A DNA stretch of 64,000 bases from RYN-230 sp963841695. GTDB lineage: Bacteria > Actinomycetota > Actinomycetes > Streptosporangiales > Streptosporangiaceae. Each line of letters opens with the position of its first letter. The stretch's first letter is position 1. The translations under genes and the position numbers were made by a program. Shown here one piece after another: positions 37,752 through 48,051 of this stretch. The stretch lies in NCBI GenBank assembly GCA_963841695.1, contig CAWJDQ010000001.1, forward strand, positions 186,001 through 250,000. The letters are read 5' to 3'. Under the pieces are notes generated by a model, which was given only the letters and a program-made list of their open reading frames with translations, was not told the DNA's origin and made no database searches.

Positions 37752-38930
37752 TCAGAGCTTGCGGTCAACCGCGAACCCGTCGGGCACGATCACGTCGTCG
37801 GGGGACAGTTCGCGGAGGGAGGCCTTGCCCAGGCCCAGCATGGTCTCGCTGACTCCCTGGCGCAGGATCTCGATCACGTTGGTCACGCCGCGCTCACCGC
37901 CCGCGGCCATCCCCCAGAGGTAGGCCCGGCCGATCATCACCGCGTGCGCGCCCAGCGCCAGGGCCTTGACCACGTCGCTGCCCCGCCGGATCCCCCCGTC
38001 CAGCAGCACCTCGATCTGGTCGCCCACCGCGTCGGCCACGCCGGGCAGGCAGCGGATGGTCGCGGGGGTGGAGTCGAGGTTGTTGCCGCCGTGATTGGAC
38101 ACCGAGATCGCGGTGGCCCCGATGTCAACCGCGCGCCGCGCGTCGTCCGGCCGGGTGATGCCCTTGATCATGAACGGGCCGCCCCACTGCTCACGAAGCC
38201 AGGCGAGGTCTTCCCAGGTCGGCGGGGCCGAGCCCATCCACTGTCCGTAGGCGCCGAAGAACGTGGGGATCTGCGCGTCGCGGGCGCCCAGGTTGGGCAC
38301 GCCCAGGTCGGGGAGATGACCGCTGCGGATCCAGGTCGATAGGTAGGCGGGCTTGAAGATCACCTGCGGGGAGTAGCGCAGCGCGGCCTGCAGGTCCATC
38401 CGCTCCGGGATCCACGGGCTGCCCCAGTCCCGGCGGGAGTCGAACACCCAGTCCAGCGTGACGATCAGGCCCTTGGCCCCGGCCGCGCGGGCCCGCTCGG
38501 CGCGGGCCAGGATGTCCTCCCGGGTGCCCACCCAGTAGCTCTGGAACAGCAGCTTGCCGATGGCCTTCCCGACCTCTTCGACCGGCTTCGAGGCGAACGA
38601 GGACAGGCCCATGGCCGTGCCCGCGGCGGCCGCGGCCCGGGCCACCGCCACCTCGCCGTCCGGGTGCACGGCCTGCACCCCGGTCGGCGAGAGCAGCACC
38701 GGCAGGCTGACCTCCTGGCCCATCACCGTGGTGGCCAGCTCGCGCGAGGCCGGCAGGTCGGCCACGTGCGGCCGGAACCGGAGCTCGGAGAACGCCGTGA
38801 CGTTGTCGTTCATCGTCACACCGGCCTCGGCCCCGGCCACCAGGGCCAGGTAGACGCCCTTTGGCAGGCGCTTCCGGGCCCGGCGCTGAGCCTCGGCGAC
38901 CGACTCGAACCAATCCCTGGTGCTGGCCAT
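37752..38930 (-). CDS. mftD: MftD-like FMN-dependent alpha-hydroxy-acid dehydrogenase (pre-mycofactocin synthase homologue)
   Basis: This 392-residue FMN-dependent TIM barrel matches MftD closely: 'WFESVAEAQRRARKRLPKGVY', 'TVMGQEVSLPVLLSPTGVQA', 'LIVTLDWVFDSRRDWGSPW', 'FFGAYGQWMGSAPPTWEDLAWL', 'AISVSNHGGNNLDSTPATIR' and 'LLDGGIRRGSDVVKALALGA'. The active-site Lys and 'SNHGG' of the hydroxy-acid oxidase family are present. MftD oxidatively deaminates the AHDP intermediate to pre-mycofactocin. No mftA, B, C, E or F gene is nearby, so it is an orphan or second copy. RBS ggag precedes the ATG. Confidence 0.87.
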   Translation of the reverse strand: MASTRDWFESVAEAQRRARKRLPKGVYLALVAGAEAGVTMNDNVTAFSELRFRPHVADLPASRELATTVMGQEVSLPVLLSPTGVQAVHPDGEVAVARAAAAAGTAMGLSSFASKPVEEVGKAIGKLLFQSYWVGTREDILARAERARAAGAKGLIVTLDWVFDSRRDWGSPWIPERMDLQAALRYSPQVIFKPAYLSTWIRSGHLPDLGVPNLGARDAQIPTFFGAYGQWMGSAPPTWEDLAWLREQWGGPFMIKGITRPDDARRAVDIGATAISVSNHGGNNLDSTPATIRCLPGVADAVGDQIEVLLDGGIRRGSDVVKALALGAHAVMIGRAYLWGMAAGGERGVTNVIEILRQGVSETMLGLGKASLRELSPDDVIVPDGFAVDRKL

Positions 38931-38966
38931 CTCAGAACTCCGTAACGCCGCGAGGCACGCCGCCTG

Positions 38967-38980
38967 ACTGAGTACTCAGT
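38967..38980. promoter_or_regulatory. Perfect palindromic operator upstream of mftD-tetR
   Basis: ACTGAGTACTCAGT is a perfect 14-bp palindrome 37 nt before the mftD start codon, in a less GC-rich patch followed by tttagtac. Size and symmetry fit a TetR dimer. It is the obvious target for the regulator encoded after mftD. Confidence 0.7.
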
Positions 38981-39317
38981 TTAGTACCTGCCCCGCAACG
39001 CCGGGCGGCACCGCGCTCACCGGCCTCCCCGGCCGGGCCAGCGAAGGGCGGACTGACCCGTATCACCAGCACCATCGGTCACATCGATCATGGGCGGCGT
39101 CGGCGTATCACGTATCTGGTGCACTTTCCGCATGACCGGGTCCGCGTGAGCCCCCTTTCCTATTAAGTAATTCGTAATTATAGGCAATACGGGCTGCTCA
39201 CCGGGCTGGGCCGCCCGGTGCGGGGGCCTTGTTCCCGGCGGCCGGGGCAATGTCTATATTTGGTTTCTTGTTTGTAGGAATTACGGCGGCCGCCCCCGGG
39301 AGAAAGATGAGCCAGCC
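38981..39317. other. Divergent gap between mftD and TSUP genes
   Basis: About 337 nt without a gene. Around 39157-39186 an AT-rich segment (tattaagtaattcgtaatta) with imperfect symmetry probably holds the promoter or an operator for the TSUP gene. Nothing else is recognisable. Confidence 0.4.
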
Positions 39318-40394
39318 ATGACCCTGAATCCCTATATCGTCCTGGGCAGCGCGGTGGTGGGGCTGCTGGTCGGGCTGACCGGGGCGGGCGGGGGCGCGCT
39401 GATGACGCCGATGCTGATCCTGCTGTTCGGGGTGAAGCCGGAAGCGGCGATCTCCAGCGACCTGGTCGCCGCGGTGGTGATGCGCCCGGTCGGGGCCGCG
39501 GTGCACCTGCGCAAGGGCACGGTCAACCTGCGGCTGGTCGGCTGGATGGTGCTGGGCTCGGTGCCCATGGCCTTCGTCGGCGCCTACCTGCTGAAGCTGC
39601 TCGGCAACGACTCCGCCCAGCAGAAGCACGTCGAGCTGGTCCTCGGCGTGGCCCTGCTGGTCGGCGCGGGCGCCATGGTGTTCCGCTACATCCTGGACCG
39701 CAGATCAGGCAGCCAGCGGATCGGCACCATCCGCGAGATAACGGTCCGTCCGCTGCCGACCGTCCTGATCGGCATGATCGGCGGGGTGATCGTGGGCCTG
39801 ACCTCGGTCGGGTCCGGCTCGCTGATGATCGTGCTGCTGCTGTTCCTCTACCCCCTGATCAGCGCGGGCCAGCTGGTCGGGACCGACCTGACCCAGGCGG
39901 TCCCGCTGACCGCCGCGGCCGCGCTGGGCGCGCTGATCTTCGGGCACGTCCAGTTCGGCGTGACCGCCTCTCTCGTGGTGGGCAGCGTGCAGGCCGTGCT
40001 GATCGGCTCCTACCTGTCGTCGAGGGCGCCGGACCGCTTTATCCGGCCGGTGATCACGTTCGTGATCTTCGCGTCGGGCCTGAAATACGTGGGCGTCGGG
40101 ACGACCGCGCTGGGCTGGACCCTGTGCGTGGTGCTGCTGGCCGGCGGCGGCTACTGGCTGGCCCGGGCCCGGCCCTGGGAGAACGGGCGGCCGGCGGACA
40201 GCCCGCCGCCCGGGCCGCCTGCGGCCGCCCCGCCCGGCGCGCACGAACCCCTCCCGCCCGGCGGGGGGAGACCGGTCCCGGGCAACGGCCGCGTACCCTT
40301 CCCGTCCGGCGGCGCCCCGGCCGGCGGCACTCCTGCGGACGGCGCCCCGGCCGCGCCCCGGGCAGCCGGGCCTGGCCCAGAGCGAACCAGCTAG
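39318..40394 (+). CDS. TSUP-family (TauE/SafE-like) membrane transporter
   Basis: This 358-residue protein has about eight TM helices in two halves. Each half starts with the family glycine-rich motif: 'VVGLLVGLTGAGGGALMTPML' (quoted in part 'GLTGAGGGALMTPML') and 'GGVIVGLTSVGSGSLMIVLLL'. TSUP proteins export or import sulfite, sulfonates or other small organic anions. A Pro/Gly/Ala-rich cytoplasmic tail of about 80 residues follows the last helix and is unusual. The substrate is not evident. It is convergent with the GH114 gene, 5 nt apart. Confidence 0.85.
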   Translation: MTLNPYIVLGSAVVGLLVGLTGAGGGALMTPMLILLFGVKPEAAISSDLVAAVVMRPVGAAVHLRKGTVNLRLVGWMVLGSVPMAFVGAYLLKLLGNDSAQQKHVELVLGVALLVGAGAMVFRYILDRRSGSQRIGTIREITVRPLPTVLIGMIGGVIVGLTSVGSGSLMIVLLLFLYPLISAGQLVGTDLTQAVPLTAAAALGALIFGHVQFGVTASLVVGSVQAVLIGSYLSSRAPDRFIRPVITFVIFASGLKYVGVGTTALGWTLCVVLLAGGGYWLARARPWENGRPADSPPPGPPAAAPPGAHEPLPPGGGRPVPGNGRVPFPSGGAPAGGTPADGAPAAPRAAGPGPERTS

Positions 40395-40399
40395 CGCGG

Positions 40400-42158
40400 T
40401 CAGGAGCCGCGCGGGCAGGGATAGAACATCCTGCCGTCCAGGTCCACGTCGAACTTGACCGCCGCGAACCCGTCCGGCGGTGCGTACACCGCCCGGCAGA
40501 ACTGGGCGAACGTCTTCTTGCCCGGCCGGCACGCCTGCCCGGGGCTGCACACGTAGTGGTCGGCCGCGTACTCCGCCTCGCCGACCCACTTGCCGGTGGG
40601 CTGCGCCGCGGTGCGGTCGGTGGTGAAGTCGTCCCAGCCGCACGGCGTCCGGCCGCCCAGCCCGGTGCAGGTGATCCCGTACTGGGTGCTGCCGCGCAGC
40701 TGCGACGCGACACAGTCATGCGAGACGTAGCACTCCTCGACCACGGCCCCGTCCGCGTACTGCCGCCCCCACCAGGACAGGTAGGGCGAGTTCTTCCACA
40801 GGGCGGCCATCCCGTCCGCGTGGACCAGGTTGAACGTGTAGGCCAGGAAGTTCTGCGCGTCGCCGGGGGTGAGCCGGAACCCGGTGGTGGACGGCGGGTC
40901 GAAGCTGTCGATGTCGTCGAGTTCCACCGCGTCGAAGCCCTTGCGGGCGCACATGCCGATCCGCTCGCGCAGCATCGGCTTGAGCGCGTCCAGCTGGCGG
41001 AAGTCGACCCAGCGTTCCTCGGGGTAGCCGTAGTACACGTTGCCCAGCGTGGCGGCCGGGAAGTAGGAGCCGCGCGGCGCCGGGCTGGCGTCCGGGCGGT
41101 AGTCCTCCCAGGCCAGGTCGATGTAGCAGACGGTCTTCGGGTGCGGGAGCGTGCTGGCCTGCCAGCGGGTCTCCATCGCGGCGACCTCGGCGCGGGTGGT
41201 GAGGAACCCGTCCACGTCGTAGATGTCCACGGCCCGCTTCCCGGTCCGCTGCAGCGGCGTGGTGCGGCCGATCTGCCAGTCCCAGCGCATCGGGCCGGCG
41301 ATTGGCGGCCAGGTGCGGCGGGTACCAGCAGGTCCGGCCGGCCGCCGGGCGGCAGGCCAGCGGGGCGGGCATCGGCTCCACCTGCCAGCCGAAACTGATC
41401 TCGGTGGCCCCGGCCCGGTTCGCGGTGCGCACCCGCACCCGGTGCGGGCCGACCCCGAGCCGCCCCGTGTAGAACACCCCCGTGGCCGGCATCGGCCGCC
41501 ACCCGCCCCGGTCCACCTGGTACTCCTGGGTGGCCGTCCCGTCGGCGGCGTTAAAGTCCGGCGCGGCCACCTGGAAGTATTCCGAGGTCGAGGCGGTCTG
41601 CCGCTCGGGTGTTCCGTTGCGGAAATAACTAACCGGCCGCTGATGCCGCCGGTACGCGCGGACGGGAACCTCGAGCCAGCCGGCTCACCGAGCGCCGGAG
41701 GACCCGGAACGTGAAGCCCGGGCCCTGCGTCTGCACCACCTCGGACGCGGTCTCGGTGACGCGCAGCCGCCGGCCCGTGTCGGCGTGCCCGGCCCGGTAC
41801 CGGCGGGCCGCGAACGGGGTCGCGGTGGTGGCGGCGGCCGTCCGGCAGTGGCCCCCGAGCGGCCCGCAGCTCTGCCAGGTGTAGGCGACCTCGAAGCTGA
41901 GCAGCCGGGTGCCGCGCGGCAGCCGGGGCGCGTCCAGGCCAGCCCGGCCGCCGTGACCACCGCGCCGTCCCGGGGCTGGCCGGTGATCCGCAGCGTGCCG
42001 CGGTGCGCGGGCGCCGGGATCGCGGCGCCCGCGCTGGCGGCCGGGCGGGCCGCCGACGCCGGGGCTCCGGCCGCGAGCGGCGCGAGCGCGGCCGCGGCGG
42101 CCGCCGCCGCGAGAACCGGCAGGCGCCGGCCGGGCCGGCGGGTCAGTGCGAGGCGCAT
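40400..42158 (-). CDS. Secreted GH114-type endo-alpha-1,4-polygalactosaminidase, about three frameshifts
   Basis: Repaired, this protein of about 585 residues has a signal peptide ('LPVLAAAAAAAALAPLAAGA'), two or three Ig-like modules ('LLSFEVAYTWQSCGPLGG', 'TATQEYQVDRGGWRPMPATG'), and a C-terminal TIM-barrel GH114 domain starting at 'MRWDWQIGR'. That domain has 'VCYIDLAWEDYRPD', 'RIGMCARKGFDAVELDDID' with the paired catalytic acids, and 'YGITCTG'. GH114 enzymes hydrolyse alpha-1,4-linked polygalactosamine. Frames change near 41935, 41650 and 41305. It follows the GH4 gene by 43 nt. Assignment to GH114 rests on the 'DAVELDD' core and overall fold pattern. Confidence 0.75.
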
Positions 42159-42201
42159 GGCCCCTCCTGTGGCTCCAGCCCGGGACGGCCCCGGGGTCAG
42201 A

Positions 42202-43517
42202 TCAGCCTGCGAACACCGCGGGCAGCAGGTCCCGGTGCGCCTCGAACAGCTCGTCGCACATGGCCACGGTCTGCGCCGTGGTCAGCGTGGCGGCGGTGTT
42301 CGGGTCGAGCAGCGCCGCCTGGTACACGTGGTCGCGGGACTCCTCCAGCGCGGCCCGGACGGTCAGCTCGACCACGTTGAGGAAGGTCCGGTTCAGCGCG
42401 GCGAGCTGCGGCGGCAGCGCGCCGACCGGCACCGGCTTGGCGCCGCCCGCGCCGACCAGGCAGGGCACCTCGACGCAGCACGCGTCCGGCAGGCTGGTGA
42501 TCAGCCCGCCGTTGCGGATGTTCACGTGCAGCTCGCGCTCGGTGCCGGTCTCCAGCGAGTGGATGAACAGCGACGCGAGCTCGTTCGCAGGCTCCAGGTC
42601 GAGCGGCGCGTCCGGTGGCCAGCGCCGCCTGGAGCGACTCCAGCTCGCGCAGGTTCTCCTCGGACCGCTCCAGGTAGTCGCCGACGAAGATGCGGAACCG
42701 CTCGATCTGGTCGTCGTGGCGCATGAACCAGGGCACGTACTCGGCGGAGTGCTCGCTGGACTCGGTCGGGAAGTAGCCGAACCGGCGGTAGATCTCCACC
42801 CGGACCCGCCGCTGCAGCTCGGGCGACGCCGTCGATGACCTCGGCCAGCCGCGGGTACAGGGACTCGCCGTCCTGCTCGAAGCGGAGCACGAAGGCCTGG
42901 TGGTTGAAGCCCGCGGTCAGGAAGCGGACCCGCGCCGGGTCGGCGCCGACCAGGCCGGTCAGGAACGCCTGGGTGTCCCGGACCGAGTGGCACAGCCCGA
43001 ACACCCGGGTGAACGGCGTGCCCTCGTACACCGCCCAGGGCAGCATGGCCATCGGGTTGCTGTAGCTGAGCAGGTAGGCGTCCGGGCAGACCTCGTGCAT
43101 GTCCCGGGCCAGCGCGGTCGTCACCGGGATGGTCCGCAGGCCGCGGAAGATCCCGCCGATGCCCAGAGTGTCGCCGATCGTCTGGCGCACCCCGTACCGG
43201 GCCGGGATGTCGAAGTCGGCCCGGGTCGCGTCGTAGCCGCCGACCTGCACCTCGTTGATCACGTAGCGGGCGCCCGCGAGCGCCTCGCGCCGGTCCCGGG
43301 TCGCGCTCACCGTCGCGGCGGCGCCGGTCTGCCGCGAGATCCGGCGGGCCAGCCGCTCGGCGTGGGCCAGCCGCTCGGCGCTGATGTCGTACAGCGCGAG
43401 ATGCAGTCCGCCGCGGAACTCGGGGTAGCCGCACAGGTCGGTCACCACGTTCCGGGTGAACTCGATGCTGCCGGCGCCGACAAAGGTCACGTTGATCACA
43501 GCTCGGTAGTGTTCCAT
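42202..43517 (-). CDS. GH4-family NAD+/Mn2+-dependent glycosidase, two frameshifts
   Basis: Repaired, this protein of about 438 residues has the Rossmann start 'VINVTFVGAGSIEFTRNVV', 'YLLSYSNPMAML', the metal-binding Cys motif 'GLCHSVRDT', His in 'GFNHQAF', and a C-terminal domain ending 'AHRDLLPAVFAG'. The 'CHS' motif fits the MelA/AglA (alpha-galactosidase/alpha-glucosidase) branch rather than the phospho-glycosidases. Frames change near 42830 and 42615. With GH114 it forms one unit divergent from the importer. It probably acts in the cytoplasm on imported alpha-linked galactosamine or galactose oligomers (inference). Confidence 0.85.
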
Positions 43518-43824
43518 TGCCCCGGTTTCCGCGCAAGAGCGTGCAAAAAACCTCCGCAACGAAGACTCGCCCGGGGCCATGATCCGGCTCCCGGCCTCCC
43601 CCGGGGGCCAGTGTCCCGTCCCCGCCCCGTTATATGGCTGTGATTTGTCCGTTACGTCCGGAGTTGCCGGGCCCGGAGACGGCCGGGACGGGGCCTGGTG
43701 AAGGGGTTGACACCATGCGTCGGATTGCTCAATATTGCGGGAAACATCACGACTTCATGCATCTTCGGTCGTTCTCCCCGGGCCCGGTCACCTCATTCTG
43801 GCGGGCCGGAAAGTAGAGGGCAGC
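43518..43824. promoter_or_regulatory. Divergent control region of the sugar locus with a sigma-70-type promoter
   Basis: This 307-nt region separates GH4 (left) from the importer (right). TTGACA at 43707-43712 and CAATAT at 43730-43735 are 17 bases apart and point to the importer, 90 nt before its ATG. Several A/T-rich words (tgcaaaaaacc near 43542, gggaaacatcacgac near 43739) are candidates for the DeoR-type repressor, but I could not define a repeated operator. Confidence 0.55.
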
Positions 43825-45131
43825 ATGGTGAGACACCGGCTGCGGGTCACCCTGGCGGGCCCGCTGGCCGCGGCCGCGGCGCTCAGCCTCGGGCTGGCCG
43901 CCTGCGGCACCGACAGCGGCAGCGGCGGAGGCGGCGGCGGGACCACGGTCCAGATCTGGGAGGGCTGGACCGGGGCCGAGGCCAAGACGTTCGCGCACGA
44001 CTGGTGACCGAGTACCAGAACCAGCACCCGGGCGTGAAGATCAGCAGCCTGTTCGTCAACAACGACGACACGCTGCAGAAGGTGCTGACCGCGGTGCGCG
44101 GCGGCAGCCCGCCGGACATCGCCTACCTCTACGGGTCATGGGCGCCCGAACGTGGCGCAGATCCCGCAGGTGGTCAACCTGACCAAGGTGGTCAAGCAGC
44201 CCGGGGTCAACTGGAACGACTTCTGGGTCGGCGAGCGGGACGTGGCCACCGTCAACGGCAAGGTGATCGGCATCCCGGCCCTGGTCGACAACCTGGCCGT
44301 GGTCTACAACAAGACGCTGTTCGCCCAGGCGCATCTCCCGCTGCCCAGCCCGGACTGGACCTGGACCCAGTTCGTGGCCGACGCGAAGAAGCTGACCGAC
44401 CCGGCCAGCAAGCAGTTCGGCACCGCCTACGTGACCCCCGGCACCGAGGACACGGTGTGGCACTGGGAGGCGCTGCTCTGGGAGGCCGGCGGCCAGCTGC
44501 TGACCGCGGACAACAAGAAGGCCGCGTTCGACTCGGCCGCCGGGCTGCAGTCGCTCAACACGCTGCGGACCATGGCCGTCGCGGACAAGTCCATGTACCT
44601 GGACCCGACCGACTCCGCGTACGCCAACCTGTTCAACTCCGGCAAGATCGGGATGCTGGTCACCGGCCCGTGGGACCTGTCCGCGTTCCCCAACGTGCAC
44701 TACGGCGTGCAGGTCATGCCGGCCTACCCGGGCGCCGCGGCGGCCACCAGACCATCTCCGGGCCGGACAACTGGGTCGTGTTCAACAACGGCGCCGCGCA
44801 CGTGTCGGCGGCGGAGCAGTTCCTGCTCTGGCTCACCGCGCCCGCCCAGGTCAAGTACTGGTCGCTGCACACCGGGGACCTGCCGACCCGGGCGTCGGTG
44901 GGGAACGCGGCGGGCTTCAACACGCAGATGGACGCCACGCTGCCCGGGGTGAGCGCGTTCGTCGCCAACCTGGCCAACGTGAAGCAGGCCCGGCCGCAGA
45001 TCCCGCAGTACCCGAAGATCTCCACGGTCCTCGGCAACATGATCGTCTCGGTGCTGCTCGGCAAGAGCCAGCCGCAGGCGGCGCTGACCTCCGCGGCGCA
45101 GCAGGTCAACCAGATCCTGGGCGCGGGCTGA
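43825..45131 (+). CDS. ABC importer sugar-binding lipoprotein (family 1), about three frameshifts
   Basis: This protein of about 435 residues starts with a lipoprotein signal ('GPLAAAAALSLGLAACGTDSG', lipobox LAAC, quoted in part) and a Gly-rich linker. The family-1 solute-binding fold follows: 'QIWEGWTGAEAKTFAHDW', 'VTEYQNQHPGVKISSLFV', 'GIPALVDNLAVVYNKTLF', 'NLFNSGKIGMLVTGPWDL', 'AAEQFLLWLTAPAQ'. Frames change near 44005, 44145 and 44750. It captures an oligo- or monosaccharide outside the cell for the two permeases that follow. No ATPase gene is in the locus, so a shared MsiK-type ATPase is likely. RBS agaggg precedes the ATG. Confidence 0.87.
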
Positions 45132-45132
45132 C

Positions 45133-46124
45133 GTGGCGGTTCCTGAGGCGCTCCTCCGCCGGGCGGGCGGCCCCGGCCCGGCGGACGGCCCGGCGGACGG
45201 GGCGGCCGGCCCGGCGGACGGGGCGGCCGCGCGCGGCCCGGCGAAGAGTGGTCGCCTCCGAGCAGTTCGCCGGCTGGGCGTTCGTCACCCCCGGCGTCGC
45301 GATCATCCTGCTGTTCGGCGCGGTGCCGATCGTCTGGTCGGCGGTGATGTCGTTCCAGCGGAACAACCTGCTCACGCCGAGCACGCCCGTTCGTGGGGCT
45401 GGCGAACTACCGGCAGATGGTGCACGACCCGATCGTCGGCCAGGCCATCGAGCACACGCTGGTCTACACCGCGCTGTTCGTGCCCGGGACGATGATCGTC
45501 GGGCTGTTCCTGGCCGTGGCGATGAACCGCAAGATCCGCTTCATCTCGTTCTACCGGACCGCGGCCTACGCGACGATGGCGATCTCCACGATCAGCGAGG
45601 CGATCGTCTTCATCTGGCTGTTCGACCCGTCCTACGGGGTCGTCAACTACTCCTTCAGCCTGGTCGGCGTGCCGCAGCAGCAGTTCCTCAACTCCCCGTC
45701 CGAGGCGCTGTACGTGATCGTGATCATGACGATCTGGGGCTGGACCGGGTTCTCGGTGGTGATCTACCTGGCCGCGCTGCAGGGCGTCCCGCAGGCACTG
45801 CTCGAGGCGGCCTCGATCGACGGGGCCGGCCCGTGGCGGACGTTCCGCCGGGTCACGCTGCCGCTGCTCAGCCCGGCCTCGCTGTTCCTGGCCGTGTGGC
45901 TGACGATCAACGCGCTGCAGCTGTTCGACGAGGTGTACCTGAGCACCCAGGGCGGCCCGCTGAACGCCACCACGGTGCTCGTCTACTACCTCTACGACCA
46001 GGCCTTCCAGCACTTCAACTTCGGCTACGCCTCGGCCATCGCCTACTTCCTGTTCCTCGTCATCCTCGTGATCACCGTGATCCAGTTCCGGGTCGGCCGG
46101 CGGTTCACGCACTACCGGTCATGA
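45133..46124 (+). CDS. ABC sugar permease, MalF/UgpA type, frameshifted near 45390 (and possibly 45240)
   Basis: This six-TM permease has the family start 'EQFAGWAFVTPGVAIILLF', then 'GLANYRQMVHDPIVGQAIEH', and the EAA loop 'LEAASIDGAGPWRTFRRVTLPLL' (quoted in part 'EAASIDGAGPWRTFRRVTLP') that contacts the ATPase. The frame changes near 45390, before 'GLANYRQM'. The N-terminal 35 codons are a repeat-rich Arg/Ala stretch (cccggcggacggggcgg repeated at about 45177-45228); the true start is uncertain: GTG 45133 or GTG 45248. Its stop overlaps the next ATG. Confidence 0.83.
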
Positions 46125-47041
46125 TGGCGACCTCCGCGCCCGCCCGTAGCGGGATCTCGGCTTCCGCCGGCGGCGGCGGCGTCCCGTCCGCCCGGCGCCG
46201 GTGGCGGCTGCCGTTCAGCCCGTGGCACCTGGTGCTGATCCCGGCCACGCTGATCCTGATCTTCCCGTTCGTCTGGCTGCTGGTCACCTCGGTGGAGACC
46301 CCGTCCGAGGCGCTGCACTTCCCGCCGGTGCTCACGCCGCACACGCTGCGGTTCGCCAACTACCCGGACGCGTTCAGCAGCGCGCCGTTCGGCCGGTTCT
46401 TCATCAACAGCGCGGTGGTCGCGGTGGTCACGGTGCTGTGCAACCTGGTGCTGTGCTCGCTGGCCGGGTACGCGTTCGCCCGGTTCCGCTTCCTCGGCCG
46501 CGCCGCCCTGTTCGTGGTGATCATGGCCACGCTCATGGTGCCGTTCCAGGTCACGATGATCCCGCAGTTCATCATCACCAAGTGGCTGGGCGTGCACGTG
46601 CTGGCCGCGGTGGGGATCAACCACATCGGCGCGCTCATCCTGCCCAACGCCGCGACCGCGTTCGGCATCTTCTTCCTCCGCCAGTTCTTCCGGACCCTGC
46701 CGCTGGAGTACGAGGAGTCCGCCCGGGTGGACGGGGCCAGCCGGCTCACCGTCCTGGTCGAAGATCGTGCTGCCGCTGGCCACCCCGGCGCTGGCCACGC
46801 TGGCCGCGCTGACGTTCCTGGATTCCTGGAACAACTTCCTGTGGCCGCTGATCGCGATCACGTCCACGAACCAGATGACGCTGCCGCTGGGCCTGGCCAC
46901 GTTCCAGGGGGCGCACGCCACCGAGTGGACCCTGCTGATGGCGGCCAACGTGATGAGCCTGGTCCCGATGCTGGCCATCTTCTTCCTGGCCCAGCGCTAC
47001 TTCATCCGGTCGGTGGCCTCGACCGGACTGGCCGGGACCTG
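46121..47041 (+). CDS. ABC sugar permease, MalG/UgpE type, frameshift near 46755
   Basis: This protein of about 306 residues has six TM helices: 'LVLIPATLILIFPFVWLLVTS', then 'FFINSAVVAVVTVLCNLVLCS', and the EAA loop 'YEESARVDGASRLTVL' continuing in a second frame as 'KIVLPLATPALATLAALTFL'. The frame changes near 46755 by one base. The end is 'AIFFLAQRYFIRSVASTGLAG'. ATGs at 46121 and 46124 are both possible; the first overlaps the MalF-type stop (ATGA). Partner of the binding protein and first permease. Confidence 0.85.
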
Positions 47042-47102
47042 AGTGGCAGTCCCGGGCGAGAGACCGCAGCAGCGGGAACCGCGAGAGAAAGAGGAAGCCA
47101 GC

Positions 47103-48044
47103 ATGGGCGAGGAGGCCCCCGTGGTCGGTGAGTCCGCGATGCACGACGAGGTGGCCGGCGGCGGCCGCACGGAGCAGGAGGTGGCCTCGCAGCCAGCCTG
47201 CTGGCGCCGGGCGGCCCGGCTGGCGGCCGACGTCGCGGGCGTCCTGCCGGCCCGGGGCGAACGGGTCGCGGTCGCGGGCTGCGGTACCTCCTGGTTCATG
47301 GCCCAGTCCTACGCGGCGGCCCGCGAGGCGTCCGGGCACGGGGAGACCGACGCGTTCGCGGCGTCCGAGATGCCCCCGGGCCGGGCCTACGACCGCGTCC
47401 TGGTGCTGTCCCGGTCCGGGACCACCACCGAGATCGTGCAGTTGCTGGACCGGCTGCGGGGCACCGCGCCCACGGTCGCGATCACCGCGGTGCCCGGCAC
47501 CCCGGTGGCGCAGGCCGCCGACGCGGTCATCGACCTGGGGTTCGCGGACGAGGAATCCGTGGTGCAGACCCGGTTCGCCACCACCGAACTGGTCCTGCTG
47601 CGGGCCGACCTGGGGGTGGACCCCGGCCCGGCGGCCGACGCGGCGGAGCGGGTGCTGGCCGCGCCCCTGCCCGCGGAGATGCTGGCCGCCCGCCAGTTCA
47701 CGTTCCTCGGCACCGGGTGGACCTACGGCCTGGCCAACGAGGCCGCGCTCAAGCTGCGCGAGGCGGCAGGCATGTGGACCGAGGCGTACCCGGCCATGGA
47801 GTACCGGCACGGCCCGGTCGCGGTGACCGGGGAGGGCAGCATCGTGTGGGTGTTCGGCACCCCGCCGGACGGGCTGGCCGGCGAGATCGCCGCGGCCGGC
47901 GGCACGGCCTGGTTCAGCGACGAGGACCCGCTGGCCGAACTGGTCCGCGTGCAGCGGGTGGCCGTGGCGCTGGCCCGGGCCCGCGGGCTGGACCCGGACC
48001 GGCCGCGGAACCTGGCCCGCTCGGTCATCCTGGCTCCCCGCTGA
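47103..48044 (+). CDS. SIS-domain sugar isomerase/deaminase (AgaS/GlmS-C-like)
   Basis: This intact 313-residue protein has two SIS domains: 'VAVAGCGTSWFMAQSYAAAREA' with 'LVLSRSGTTTEIVQLLDRL', and 'FTFLGTGWTYGLANEAALKLREA' with 'YRHGPVAVTGEGS'. The family binds hexosamine phosphates. AgaS deaminates and isomerises galactosamine-6-P to tagatose-6-P. The context (tagatose-type kinase, class II aldolase, GH114) supports AgaS rather than a GlmS-related role. The ribosome site is 'aagaggaag'. It follows the permeases by 61 nt. Confidence 0.8.
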   Translation: MGEEAPVVGESAMHDEVAGGGRTEQEVASQPACWRRAARLAADVAGVLPARGERVAVAGCGTSWFMAQSYAAAREASGHGETDAFAASEMPPGRAYDRVLVLSRSGTTTEIVQLLDRLRGTAPTVAITAVPGTPVAQAADAVIDLGFADEESVVQTRFATTELVLLRADLGVDPGPAADAAERVLAAPLPAEMLAARQFTFLGTGWTYGLANEAALKLREAAGMWTEAYPAMEYRHGPVAVTGEGSIVWVFGTPPDGLAGEIAAAGGTAWFSDEDPLAELVRVQRVAVALARARGLDPDRPRNLARSVILAPR

Positions 48045-48051
48045 GGTTCGC

